Positions 33,425 to 45,510 of a DNA stretch of 64,000 nt are shown one piece after another. The stretch is from contig JAINUG010000324.1 in NCBI GenBank assembly GCA_029706075.1, positions 362,115 through 426,114 on the forward strand, given 5' to 3'. The stretch is from Aldrovandia affinis. Taxonomy: Eukaryota > Chordata > Actinopteri > Notacanthiformes > Halosauridae. The notes under the pieces are model-generated. The model did not search any database. It was not told the DNA's origin and saw only the letters and a program-made list of their open reading frames with translations. Position 1 is the first letter of the stretch. Each line of letters opens with the position of its first letter. A program made the translations under genes and the position numbers.

Positions 33425-33592
<168 letters not shown>

Positions 33593-33639
33593 TGAGATGA
33601 GGTCATCGCGGATGGAGAATAACAATAAACAAGAGTTGT

Positions 33640-34360
33640 GAAGCGCAGGAGACGGTCCTCGGAGGGCAGTCTGAAGTCGGGAGCGTGTGGGCGCTACGCG
33701 GCGCGGCCGCAGAGGTCAGGAAGCGGCGACTCCTCGCTCATTTTAATAGGGGCCTGGGAGACTGGCAGGGTCGTCCGCGCTCAGCTGTGCGCAGTCATCT
33801 CCAGATCAGTCGTAACAATTTAGGGCTTATTTTTCTCGGGCAGGCGAAGGCGGAGAAAGCGGCGGAACAAAATGTACGCCTTTTAACGATCTGCTGATGA
33901 ATCACATTTCGGCTGCTTTCAGACATGTCAATATTTTTAATTTCGCAATCAAAACTGTGCTTATGGGAAGATTATTGCAAATTGGAGCATTCTGAATTCC
34001 TGTAGAATCACCATAAAAACTATCCGACGTTAGAATTTTGGCAGGTGGCCAAAGAAACCCACCCCCCACCACCACCCCACCCCATCCCCGCCACCCCCCA
34101 AAAAGAAACTGCTCGTGAATCATAAACAAAATGTTCAGCTGGAAACGGGTTCACAATGGTTCCTAAAATAGGGCCATTAAACACGTGATGTGCTTTACAA
34201 TCAAATATAAAACCGCTCCTATAATAAAGGCCGCTGCTGTGGAGACGAAAAGTGATCAAACTCTCGAGGATACCTCCCGGGGAGTTAATAAGAGCTTCTG
34301 GGAAAAAAGGGCTTGGAACCTTATTTCCTTCTGCTGCTGCTGATGAGGCTGTAAGTGATC
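33640..34360. other. Single-copy sequence, no gene recognised
   Basis: GC-richer at 33640-33780, AT-richer at 33900-34260. C-rich CCACCCCCCACCACC sequence lies at 34060-34100. No exon recognised. Confidence 0.4.
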
Positions 34361-34365
34361 TGCTC

Positions 34366-34796
34366 AGAGAGAGAGAGAGGGAGAGAGAGAGAGGGAGAGG
34401 GAGAGGGAGGGAGGAGAGCGATGGAAGGAGAGACAGAGGGCAGGAGGGGGGGAGAGAGGGAGAGGAGAAAGGAGAGAGGGCAGGAGAGAGAGAGAGAGAG
34501 GGGGAGGGAGGGAGAGAGGGGGTGGGAAAGCAACAGAGGGGGCACAGGGGTTATCGCGAGAAGGAGAGGGGGAGAGGTAGGGAGAAAGAGGGGAGCGGTG
34601 AGGGCGGGGAGAGGGGAAGGAAAGAGCTGTGAGGGAGATATGAGGGGGGGGAGGAAGATTTAGAGCGACGGAGGAAGAAGAGAGAAAGACGCCGAGGGAG
34701 AGGAGAGAAGAGGGAAAGAAGAGACAGAAGGTAGAAATAGAGGGAGGGAAGAACAGAAAGAGAAAGAGAGAGAGAGAGAGACGAGGAGAGAAAGGC
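34366..34796. repeat. Long polypurine tract (GA, GGGA, GGAGA)
   Basis: About 430 bp that are almost entirely A and G on the plus strand, with only scattered C or T. Pure GA repeats alternate with GGGAG and AAGAGG variants. Tracts of this kind can form triplex (H-DNA) structures. Confidence 0.95.
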
Positions 34797-34799
34797 ACA

Positions 34800-35725
34800 A
34801 AGGAGAATCCTCAGAGCTCAATTGTGCCGTACCACCAGCTGGCACAGGCGCTGGCCAGGCCATTGTGCATGCAGGCATGCGTGTGAGAGCGCTCCACCCC
34901 GGGGGAGGGGCCGCAGCCACTGAAGTCAATCAGGGGACTTTGAACTCCTCAAGATTGAGCGCATTTACCAGGAATACATTACTGTCAAGCGGCTCTCACA
35001 ATGCAAAATCTTGGCATGTCTAACCCTGCCTCTGTCAATACTGAAACAGCCTTGGGCAAAATCTTTTATACATTATCAATAATTTACAACACTTCCTACC
35101 AGAGTCCTGACCTCCAACCTGCGACTGGATAAACTGCAACTTTTTACTCCTCCGATCCACAACTCCGAAGAGCCCGCTCGGAGCGCTGTTTTCGCACGGA
35201 GCACGGTAAACACGCAAACCGCGCGAGCGTTTGGCGGTAAACCGGCGCGGATTCGCGCGGCTCAGACGGCAGACGGGCACCGCTAAATCAGACGCTTAAC
35301 GAGATGGCACGGCGTCCCAAATCTGAGAAGGTTCACTGGGCTCTAATCACAAACCGGAATATATAAAATAACAAACGATGCCAAAAAAGAATGTATTAAA
35401 TGAGACCCCGTTTCTGAGCAGTCTTTCCTTTCGGTTAGACTCTGAAAACCTCATGACCCGATTCCGTGTGATTTGGAGAGCTGTGTATTACAGGTAGAGA
35501 GAGACAGACATTTTTTTTTTTTTTTTTGATAAGCGTCTTCAGATCTTGTCCTCGCTCCCATTCTTTTCTTCCCTCCTGTCACATACTTTTTTCATATCCT
35601 GGGGGCACCGAGCAGACACCAGGAAAGATTAGTGTATCTCAAAGTACCCTTGTCATATTCAATCAGCATTCTCCACGCCAGAAACCCAATGTCAACATTT
35701 TTTTCTTTTCTTTTCTGAGTGAATC
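34800..35725. other. Single-copy sequence, no gene recognised
   Basis: Ordinary DNA; a T-run lies at 35512-35527. Frames show no recognisable product. Confidence 0.4.
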
Positions 35726-35728
35726 CAT

Positions 35729-35984
<256 letters not shown>

Positions 35985-36368
35985 TTTTCGACTTTGATAA
36001 TGGGGGACTTGCTCATTATGCCATGTGCCGCTTCAATTTCAACACACTAAAAGAGCGGTTTTCTAGAGGAAAAGTTACGTTGGCCGTTAAGATTCGCAAG
36101 CAAAACACACGAGCTGACAAAAAACTGAGGAGTTTGCTCCTTAGACCCGTGTTGCTCTTCTCCCCCGAGTTTAAAACCTCTCAAGGAGGTGGTGGTAGTG
36201 GTGGTGGTGGGGCGGGGGAGACGGCAGGACGGAGGAAGGTTAGAATCCCCATGTGACAGAGGCACCGTAGGCCCATGTCTGTGAGCGGTTAAGTGAATAT
36301 GTTTCCTCTACTCTGGACTCATATGTATTAACCTGAGGCAGGAGGTCACATGTGGTTTGGACCAGGCT

Positions 36369-36597
36369 GGCGGTGTAGTGTAATGGTTAGGGAGCTGGGC
36401 TTGTAACTCAGAGGTTGCTGGTTCAATTCCCAGGTGGGAGCACTGCTGTTGCACCCTTGAGCAAGGTACTTAACCTAAATTGCTTCAGTAAAATATCCAG
36501 CTGTGTAAATGGACTGTATGTAAAGAAATGTAAACTGTGTAAGTCGCTCTGGATAAGAGCGCTAAATGCCTAAAATGTAAATATAAATGTAATGTGG
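36369..36597 (+). mobile_element. V-SINE, plus-strand copy
   Basis: Head GTGTAGTGTAATGGTTAGGG, B box TGGTTCAATTCCCAGGTGGG, body CCTTGAGCAAGGTACTTAAC and TTGCTTCAGTAAAATATCCA, then the tail at 36539-36568. The tail reads GATAAGAGCGCTAAATG: the TCTGC step present in the other copies is deleted. It ends in an A/TGTAA-rich stretch. Confidence 0.93.
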
Positions 36598-36599
36598 CC

Positions 36600-37925
36600 A
36601 TGTGAGGACAGGGACAGACGCACACGTTACAGCCCGACTGGGATCACACCCTCACAGCATAGCAACGACCGCCCCCCCCAAAGCACCTGCCAAAGCACGC
36701 GCGAGGAACATTAGCATACAGTATTTTAGGACAACATTAGGAGCTTTCTACGGTTCGTTTTTTTCCGCATCCCTGGGTTAGTTCTTCTGTGTCTCTCTTC
36801 GCACGCCACTGGTCTCCAATTGTTTCAAAATGTTGGCGCGAGATTGGTCGAGATTGAGAGCGCGCCCGTTTTCACCGGTTCGAGACAAAGAGCACGCACG
36901 CCCGTCGTCGTCCTCGTAAGGGGCACGTGACGAAGAATCCCAGCGCTGCTTCTGGAAGGCATCCCTTCTCACAACTGGATTTGGAATGTGCTGTCTGTTT
37001 GTCTGGCAGCGGGGCTAAACCTTGACGCCCTCTTCAAAACAGAGTCAAAGCTCCGGAGAAAATGGATATTGACGGCAAACCCGAGAATTAGCCGGATTTA
37101 AAGTTGGTGGAGGGAGCGAGAGAGAGAGAGGGGCGCAGTGCAAGGGAGTGAAAAGGACGAGCGCAAATCCGATTCCCATCCAATTCTCGTGCAAACTATA
37201 AACATGGAAATGAGCAGGGGGCAGGGGGTGGGGGAGGTCATTCAGGAACGGTCATCTATTCTGTTTGGGGCCGCCCTGGATGATATCTGTATAGCCCCCC
37301 GGCCCCCCCTTAATCCAGCGTTACCCTGGCGTCCCTCGGCCCAGATGTAAAGAAGGAGAGCCCCAGAGGACCAACAGTCACCCCCCCGGTGTTTACAAGC
37401 TCCCCCGGCTAGCTGGGGACCAGCAATGGACCGGTCGCCATTGTGTGGCGGGTCGCCTTTTGTCCAATGACAAATGATATGGCTACTGATGCAGCGGAGA
37501 GGGTGGGGGGGTAGGGGAGTTCACAATGGAAGCAGGTGCTAGAGGCGAACCAATATTTGCACAGCAACTACCCCTGACCCACGTTACCCACATAAAGGAG
37601 GGCGACAGTCCCCTAAAGGATTGTGGACACACATAAATCCATGCCAGATTCCCGTTAGAGAGTCAGTGCCCAGTTTATCCCTCCCTTCCCCCCCCCATTC
37701 CTTTCACCAAATCTCTTTGGGGGGGAGGACGCGCAATGGCCCAGATGCATTTTTGGCAACATGTGTCACTCAAAAAGGTCAACCCCAGACCTCCTGGCAC
37801 TAAGGCTCTGGCAATCCACCACCGCTGCCTGGATTACTGAGCGTGAAGTTACCCCTCGTCTTCACTTGTTTTTTTTTTTTCTGGGGGGGAAGGGGGTGCA
37901 GTTCCTAGGCATAAGAACGCTGTAC
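36600..37925. other. Single-copy sequence, no gene recognised
   Basis: CpG-rich around 36830-36960. G- and C-runs lie at 37680-37730 and T-runs at 37869-37880. No exon or element recognised. Confidence 0.4.
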
Positions 37926-37926
37926 A

Positions 37927-38146
37927 CTTACATTTTAGGCATTTAGCAGACGCTCTGATGCAGAGCGACTTACGCGGTTTACATTTTCTTTACATACAAT
38001 CCATTTATACAGCTGGATATTTTACTGAAGCAATTCAGGTTAAGTACCTTGCTCAAGGGTACAACGGCAGTGCCCCACCTGGGAATTGAACCTGCAACCT
38101 CTGAGTTACAAGCCCAGCTCCCTAACCATTACACTACACTGCCACA
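37927..38146 (-). mobile_element. V-SINE, minus-strand copy
   Basis: Minus strand: head GTGTAGTGTAATGGTTAGGG, B box AGGTTCAATTCCCAGGTGGG, body TTGCTTCAGTAAAATATCCA, tail at 37940-37973 (CGCTCTGCATCAGAGCGTCT). Very close to the copy at 36369 in head and body, which suggests the two come from the same subfamily. The open frame reading across it on the plus strand is an artefact. Confidence 0.93.
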
Positions 38147-39490
38147 CAGTGCCACACCGCTTCTCCTAACGGTGACCACGGCACCTTGTCCTTGGGCAAC
38201 GCTCCGTCAAAGCCACGCCATCCCCTGTGCCCTCCCCTTTCTCCCAGAAACGCCCAGAGGGATATAAAGTGGATTACCAGGAAAATAAATAAAAAATAAG
38301 GAGGGGTTCAGATTCGGGAGCGGTGGAATCGGGTTTTAATATGTTATAGTTACAGCACTTTCTGCCTTTATAATACGGTGAACACAATAACTGCCAAATC
38401 CAAACAACCTGCCATTCTCGTCAGTGTCATGCTTGTCAGTATCGGTTAGGCAAATATGGCTTGGAACTGGGAGGTCTGAGAAAGTCTGTTTTTCCACCCA
38501 TGAATAAAATTGGTGTGCCCCCCCCCCCCTCCTTCTACTAGAATTAGCATAATTTATGGCTGGCAAAGGAACAGGGGATAAGGGTGGGCATGCCACAAGT
38601 TAGTTTAGGGTGAGATGCAAGGCTGAGGGCAAATTAAATTGGGGTGGGGGAGCAGAGATTTTGGTGGGGGTGGGGAGGGGGTAACTAATTGTGAGGGTAT
38701 GCAGAGGCATCCCTCGTTCGGTCTTGGGGTCGGACGAAATCCATGAGCGCTTAATCCGTTTAGAAGGAAAATCTATGAGGAGGCCCGCGCCGCATGCGGG
38801 GGGATTAATACGCTGACTACGTGGATCCTTCGGCAGGGAGGGGCTGTTGTTCCATCAGCGCCTGGCCTTGACAGTAATGAATATCGGCCCGCGTCCACAG
38901 GTTTGGACTTCCATGACAATCCCCAGTGAGCATGAATAAAATATCATGGATCTCAATAGGGATGGAAGAGGGCAGAAATAGAGGCAGGTAATCCAATCAC
39001 AGCTGGCTGGGCGGGGGAGGACGGGGGATGGGGGGCTCGGCCGACGGTGCTGAGTAATAGTGAGTTGCGAGTGATGTGGATAACATTCACAACTATTTAT
39101 CATCAAATAACTCTGCTCAAATCACCGCTCAGAGCACCTGGATAAAAGAGACTGCAAACGCAATCTTCAATGCTCTCATTCCATTGGCCAACAACTACTT
39201 ATAAAATTAGTTTCATACAAAAGGACATGTTTTATTTAATTTTTCTTAGTCCTAATATTCCATACAATATGAAATATTTGTACAAAATGCAGGAATCCCC
39301 CCCCCCACACACACTCACACAACAAATCTTATTTTCCTGCATCGTTATTGTACAGATATTATCTCATGTATCTGAGATAACAGATGTAGCTGGATAGCCA
39401 CTGTAGCGAAACATCTTTACTCAAGTCACTCCCAAGTCTCAGAGAAGCATGGCACTACACAGAATCAAACTTGTTTTAAGTCCTTTTTGA
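38147..39490. other. Single-copy sequence with G-rich and AT-rich parts
   Basis: 38635-38691 holds four or more G-runs (GGGGTGGGGG ... GGGGGTGGGGAGGGGG). 38740-39180 is repeat-free with enhancer-like words (CATGAATAAAATATCATGG, GTAATCCAATCACAGCTGG). 39170-39480 is AT-rich. No exon recognised. Confidence 0.4.
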
Positions 39491-39495
39491 GCTTT

Positions 39496-39806
39496 CAGCA
39501 CTGTTCTCAAACTTACTTTTCAATCATTTTCTAGGACAGGAATGTTGGTTTTTGTTCAAACCAACTGTCACTTGGTTCCGCTGGCAAACTGGCCATATAA
39601 ACCATCTCGACCCAAAGAAATCAATTTTTTACCCACTGCTTTTCTTTCTTTCTCAAGAATGTGGGAGCGATACAAACTTGAGCCATGATTTTCATTTGCA
39701 GAAAATGTAAATGTCAAACTGCATAAATGATTGAGCTAATTTGGCTCGGAGCAAAAAGGTTGTAACAGAAACATATGGCCTGCCAGGAGCCGAGTTTGAC
39801 ACCCCA
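39496..39806. mobile_element. Possible hAT-like MITE, diverged
   Basis: Left part CAGCACTGTTCTCAAAC and TTGGTTTTTGTTCAAACC; right end GAGCCGAGTTTGACACCCC, whose reverse complement reads GGGGTGTCAAACTCGGCTC. Such ends and the CAAACCAAC interior are typical of non-autonomous hAT elements in fish. The two ends match poorly and no clear target duplication was found, so borders are approximate. Confidence 0.35.
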
Positions 39807-42170
39807 TATTGGAACAAGCTGCTTTAGGTCATCCATATTGCTTCATATTACCCCAAGTACAATTATTGAATCTCTGTGCTTATTAAGAGCTCCAGATGGG
39901 AAATTAATATACTGCGGATGAGAGAAATGTCTCTGGGTTCAAGCTGGAAAGTGCAGGGCAGGGAGTGTTTTCAACCGGTGACATTAGTTATCAAACTAAA
40001 CAATCGGCAAATATACACGAGACACTAGGCGGGAGACAGAACAGTTTCTGGATCTTCATTCTGACGGGACGGCGTAAAACCCTTCCACTCCCCACGAGCG
40101 GTAGCATCCATAGCGTAATTACACCAAAATCCACTTTGCAGTTTTTCTCTCCCTTTTTTAAATAATTTACCAGTTTGAGGGGAAGAAAATGAAATAAATA
40201 AAAAATCTTGGGACGTGGAATCTAACTAATAATATCATCGCTCACCGGATTTACCACGGGTCCCTCCTTCACATCTGCTGCGGGATCAGCTTACTGCCAC
40301 AAACCATCAATTGACGCATACATTTGTGAGATGGACTGAGTCAGAGGAGTCATTTAGAGTTGCCGTACGCTCGACGTATTCATGAGCTATGATGTTACCT
40401 TGACAACTAGCCATCTGTAAACCTCACAGGTGATTGCGTGGCCAATCCCGAGCTCTGCTTTAAGACCAACTCTTAGGGACAGGGAGTGGAGTTTGGGGGT
40501 TACCATCCAAGCAGGGCAACTGTTGGACCACTCATGCTGAGAGGGAAGGGGGGCACAAATGAAGATGCAACGTATGGAGCTGACATGTGACCAGCCCAAT
40601 CGGAATCCATAGGATTATGAAATCGAAAGGGGTTATGAAAGCCTACGACAAACCCACTGTCAAGAAGCTCAATTGGAGATGGCCTTTCCTCCCTGGCCTG
40701 GTTCTGGGATTGATGTGGCTCCTGGGCTGGATTAATGGCAGGCCGAGGATATCCTGCTGGAAGTCTCAGGGCGATTAGAGGAAATCATCTTGCCTTATTT
40801 AGAGAGCCAGAGTCCAGTGTGCGCAGAGCAGTGGTCAGGAGGCCTTCGTGGGAGCAAACGCGGTGGCCCCCCTGACCGCCGGTGGCTTGGTAAAGCCTGT
40901 CACGGCCGACCGCGACGGACGAGTGAGACTGCGCCCGAGCGAGCCAGAGGGGGGCGGAGGAACCACCTGCAGTTTGTGACCGTCGGCGGTCGAGGTCCCT
41001 ATGCCTCTGCCCTGCCCTGCCCTGCCCTGAGGCAGCACGCCACTTCGCCACTGGAGATCAGACCACGCACTCGCCCCCTGCTTCCCCCCGTCCGTCCGTG
41101 AGCTCCAGACTGCTCCGGGGTACGCGCTCCCCTAACCCCCCGGCTTCAGCGATCAGCTCCTTCCCTCATCGCGAGACCAATCAATAGCCGTGCGCGTCGA
41201 ACAGCTCCCACAGGGGTCTTTTGCCAGCAGAAATATCATCATCGCCTGTGGGATAGCGCGATGCGCCACCATGCCTGGAAGAGGAAGCCTCTCTCTCTCT
41301 CTCGGAAACAGTCAAAACCCGACTGTGACCGCGACCTGCCTGTGGAAGATCACACTGCAGGGCTGTTTCCATAGTTTCCATGGCCAAGAGCAGAAGTTGG
41401 GGATGAAGTTGAAGTGAAGACAGGCTGGCTTTAGCACACAGCAGGGCTGTGCACTGTTCCCATAGCGGGCCGAACACCACTCTTCTGCCAGTGTGACACA
41501 TCGCTTGAAGGTCACTCACTCAAAAAAAGTTTGAGACAGTGAAAAGTGTTCTCCACCTCCCTGGCTCTGGCTCCGGGGTATCTGAGTGAATCATTTTGGA
41601 GGCGAGGGTGACAAAAGACAGATTCGCAGTGGAAATTAACTAACTTATAATGAATGAGGAGAGACCCCTGGGGTCTTCATGAATATTTTCTAAATTCATA
41701 TGCATTCTGCTTTCACTGATAGATGTACAAATATCAAAATCAAAAACACTGCGCTGCACTGTTCCGATCTGTTTATGTGTTTAGTCGTTTTGCATTAATT
41801 TATAACCAGCGAGTCTTGCCCCACCACCCCTTAAGTATGAGTGAAAACAAAAACTCAAATATCAAACTTTTAGTTTTGCTCATTAGATTGAGCAAATCAA
41901 AAGAAAGATAGTTTATAATATCTTATACATATTTAAAATTGGGTAATATGAATACCACTGTGTATTCATCCGTATCAGTAAGGTCCAAAAAGACAATGTG
42001 CTCCATTCATAACATTCAAGAACTATGTTTTTTGTTTTGTTTAGTCTGTTAGGCCATATTTTAGGGGTGAGAGTAAAGCTGGCATAAATCTGTCACTCAA
42101 ACATAAGGACAAAGAACTTAGCAGTTTTATTGAAGAGGCCAAAGATGAGGCACATAACACATTTCATTCT
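39807..42170. other. Single-copy sequence, no gene recognised
   Basis: Mixed DNA. 40850-41100 is CpG-rich and includes four tandem CCCTG units at about 41008-41029. A short CT run lies at 41290-41304. No exon recognised. Confidence 0.4.
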
Positions 42171-42177
42171 TAGTTCA

Positions 42178-42930
42178 TACAATGGGTATAAAACACCCGC
42201 CCTTTGATATTTTATTTTCTTACTTCATGGAATCAAAATGGATTTAATTGGGATTTCTTGGCACTGATCAACAGAAAACACTCTATAATGTAAAATATAT
42301 TAAAATAAAATAAAATAAAATAAAATAAAATAAAATAAACTCTAAAGCTTTTTCTTAATTAATAAAAAAAAAAAAACATGAATTGTAATCAAATAATTGA
42401 TTACATAAGCATTCAACCTCCTTTACTTAATACTTTGTAGAAGCACTTTTATCTACAATTAACGCTCTAAGTCTATTTGAGTAAGTGTCTACTAACTTTG
42501 CAAATCTGGACATTGCAATTTTTTCCCGTTCTTCTTTTCACAAAATTGCTCGAGCTCCATCAGGTTGCATGGGGACTGGTGGTGAACAGCAATTTTCAAA
42601 TCTTTCCACAGATTCTCAATGGGATTTGAGTTTTGACTGGGCCACTCACTCCAAGACATAGACAGGCGTATCAAATTCGAAATCATTTGAAACACCTTAA
42701 TTGTACATAGGTGGGCTCCAATAAAATAATTATGTGAACACAATTGATTACACCAGTTTATTTAAGTGTGTCTTAGAAAAAGGGGTGAATACTTATGCAA
42801 TTAATTATGGTCTGTATTTTATCTGTAATTAATTAAGAAAAGGGTTTATTCTTTTTTATTGTTTATTTTCCATTATAGAATATTTTCTGTTGAAAATTGG
42901 AAAGTGAGTACTTTTTATACCCACTGTATA
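42178..42930 (-). mobile_element. Internally deleted Tc1-like transposon
   Basis: Left tip TACAATGGGTATAAAA at 42178 and right tip, read inward, TACAGTGGGTATAAAAAGTA from about 42928 are inverted repeats flanked by TA, the Tc1/mariner target. The minus strand at about 42500-42660 still encodes the last part of a Tc1 transposase: NPIENLWKDLK is the region of the last catalytic acidic residue, preceded by a small deletion, and the C-terminal ELEQFC follows. The DNA-binding and first catalytic regions are gone: ~750 bp remain of an expected ~1.6 kb. A (TAAAA)8 run at 42299-42338 lies inside the left arm. Not capable of moving by itself. Confidence 0.85.
42299..42338. repeat. (TAAAA)8 microsatellite inside the Tc1 element
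   Basis: Eight perfect pentamers, expanded within the transposon's left arm. Confidence 0.95.
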
Positions 42931-45300
42931 TTAATTGATATCCTATCATCAAGGCTTCAGCCGAATAGTGCAACATGCACAGCGGTAACGCCAGCTGGTG
43001 TGGTGTAACCAAATCCCACTGCTCTCAAAACACAGAATGCTTACTGTATACTCGTCTTCGCGTTCACCAATGCAACGACAAAACCATTCATTTGTTTTTA
43101 TTTCAACCCCAGTTTTACCAGTCCGCGCGTGTTTAAAGTCAGAATCGTTCTAAACAATGATCAAGGCCTGGTCGTTTACTGATTCACGATGTTTTATAAA
43201 TCTCCTTTTAACATTCTATTTGCTGAATGACAGTGGGTATGTGTCTGAAAACTGGGCTGTCACCACACGCTTTTCAAATTAGCGGCGTGGCTGGCACAAA
43301 CCTGGTCTCTAAAGCTATTTTGGTGAGCAAGCAATGCTAAGCACGTTAGCAGGAGTAGGAATATTACGATGGGAGAACTCTTTCAAGGAACTAAGTCGGT
43401 TATTTCTCTCTTTTTTCGGAAGCTATTAAAAATGTGTTCAAGAGATGCACCGGGGCGCTCAGTGTTTTGTTGAAGAGACGATCGCTCCAAAAAGCTGCTT
43501 TTAGAGGGATAAACCTTAGCCTTCCCGTATTCATGAGAGGGAGACTAGTCAAAGGTGATGCTTGGATGTTCTGCAGCCTTACCCCCCGTTATTACTCTGT
43601 AGACTCTCGCCTTCCTCGGCTTTAATGTGCGTCAAAGGGCCGTGGGGAACGGGGCGCAGATATGAATCAACTCCTCTACCTCTAAGCTGACTTCAAGGCC
43701 GAAACAAAGCTCCAGAGAGCAGTTAGAGGAAATCCCATCTTCAGTCACAATGATGCAACCGGTTGCCATCCAGGCACTGCTCAAAGTGCGCGCGCTATCT
43801 GCCGAAAGTACGCCCGCAGCCGGGGACGAACGAGAGAGAGACGGCGGACCGCAAACCCCTGCAGCTCTCGAGCGAGAAACAAACAACGCCGCTCGTAACC
43901 TCCTCAGCTGTCCCAGCCCAACTGAGACGCAGCCTCTGTCAAGAGGCTGACGTCTCCTCCGATCGGAGGAATGCCAAGGCAGATGCCCGAAGAGAAATAC
44001 GCGGGATTAAAAGAAAAAAGAAAAAACAAGAAAAAAAAAAAACGCGGGCGCGGTGCCTGAAGGGATGTGAACATTGTTCCGGAAGTTATTCCGAGGTAAT
44101 TAAAGAGGCCCGCGGCCACACACGCTAGCTGGTTAGCTCGCAATAAAGAGGGAGGAAAGATGCACACTCTTTCGCGCTCCCGGTTTGCATTCATTAAGGA
44201 CGATGAGTGCCAACGGTTCGGAGCTGGCAGGGCTCTGCACGGACTGTGTTCATCATACCCGGCGTGAGTGAATTTGTGGAGGTGTCAACTGCGCAAACAG
44301 TGTGAAGCAATATAATTGATAACGTGATTAAATAGCTAAATACCACAGTTATCACCTATTAAAATAATGATGTGTAATAGCATTCCATAATTGTCAATTC
44401 AGGTAAAGTGAGAAATGATTTCACTGCGAATTGCGCAACACAGTCCACCAAACCGCAATCTGCCCACAAGGTTTCTCTCTCCGTCGCTTCCTGCCATTCA
44501 TCACGTACGTGAGTGAAATGGGAGTGAAAGGTATCAAAAGGCATTCAAACGGCACCATGGCACCAACGCAGTCAGATAAAATACCAGCACAATAGATAGT
44601 TTGCTTGGAAAAAAATATTTTTTTAGATGGAGTTGATTTGGCTTTTTTGTGTGTAGAAAGAGAGCCAGAGAGAGCCGTGTCTGAATGGAGTTGAATAGGC
44701 AGAAGAAATCAAGTTATTCCGTTTACCCCCCCCTTCTCTTCTGACTGTGATAGTCTTTACACAGCACACCTTTAAAGGTTAAAGAAATGCATTAGTTCTT
44801 CCCCTGGTTTGAGTTGATAATGGATCGTTTGGATTGGAAGTGCAGCGTGTTGACATCATAACCCTAATCACATGACCCAGAGTGCCGCGCTGCTCTCCCT
44901 TAACGCTTTAAAGCACCAAGATGCTTCCGGTGCTCGTGTCACACTTGTGACGTGGGTCGACCGCGTGCAATAGCAGCAGCACAGAGGTCGATTCGCTAAA
45001 ACTCACGAATTCATATTAATTACAGGTCACGATAGCGATGAAACTATTAAAATACGGTAGCAGGCAGTCTCATGCTACATGTTGTAAATGTCTTAAACCG
45101 CACCGCAGTTAAGACAATAAAAAAATATGCATGAAATAAGTGCCTCTAAATTAAAAGGGGAAAAAAAAGGGGGGGGGGGGAATTGTGTGCATTCAATTAA
45201 ACCAACTGCTGTCCCATCCCATTTCACCTTGGAGGCAGGGGCGGGGGAGTCAAGAGAAAGCAGCAACAAAGCAGCCCCATGAACACGTCCCGGCAAAGGA
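42931..45300. other. Single-copy sequence, no gene recognised
   Basis: Mostly ordinary DNA. A CpG-rich section lies at 43780-43960, A-runs at 44005-44040 and an A8-G11 run at 45162-45181. Nothing coding recognised. Confidence 0.4.
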
Positions 45301-45510
45301 GGAGGAGACATAATGAGAATGGCGGATGAATAAATATTGTGTTAGGTGATTACACGGCGGTTGTGGCTGCGGGACGTGGAGCAGGCCGGGGGAGATAAGG
45401 CCGCGGGATAAGGCTGCAGCTGTCCCAGGCGTGTAATTCGCTGGGCGGCTCTTAAACAGCAGCGCCAGGGAGGCCCTGAACAGCCAGCGCATAAAGGCAG
45501 GACACGTCCC
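45301..45510. promoter_or_regulatory. Candidate non-coding regulatory block
   Basis: A repeat-free block mixing ATGAATAAATATTG, GGTGATTACACGG, GGAGATAAGGCCG and GTGTAATTCGCTGG words. It includes GATA-type and bicoid-type (GATTA) cores. Function is inferred from texture only. Confidence 0.22.

Noticed and set aside
36180-36250. Proline-rich minus-strand frame that could be the FH1 part of the formin
   Set aside because: The proline frame (Ala-Pro4-Leu-Pro4) is closed by a stop right after the run, and no splice sites fit. It is a short GGT-repeat artefact.
38049-38267. Open frame with a protein-like sequence
   Set aside because: It lies mainly within the V-SINE at 37927-38146, read on the wrong strand.
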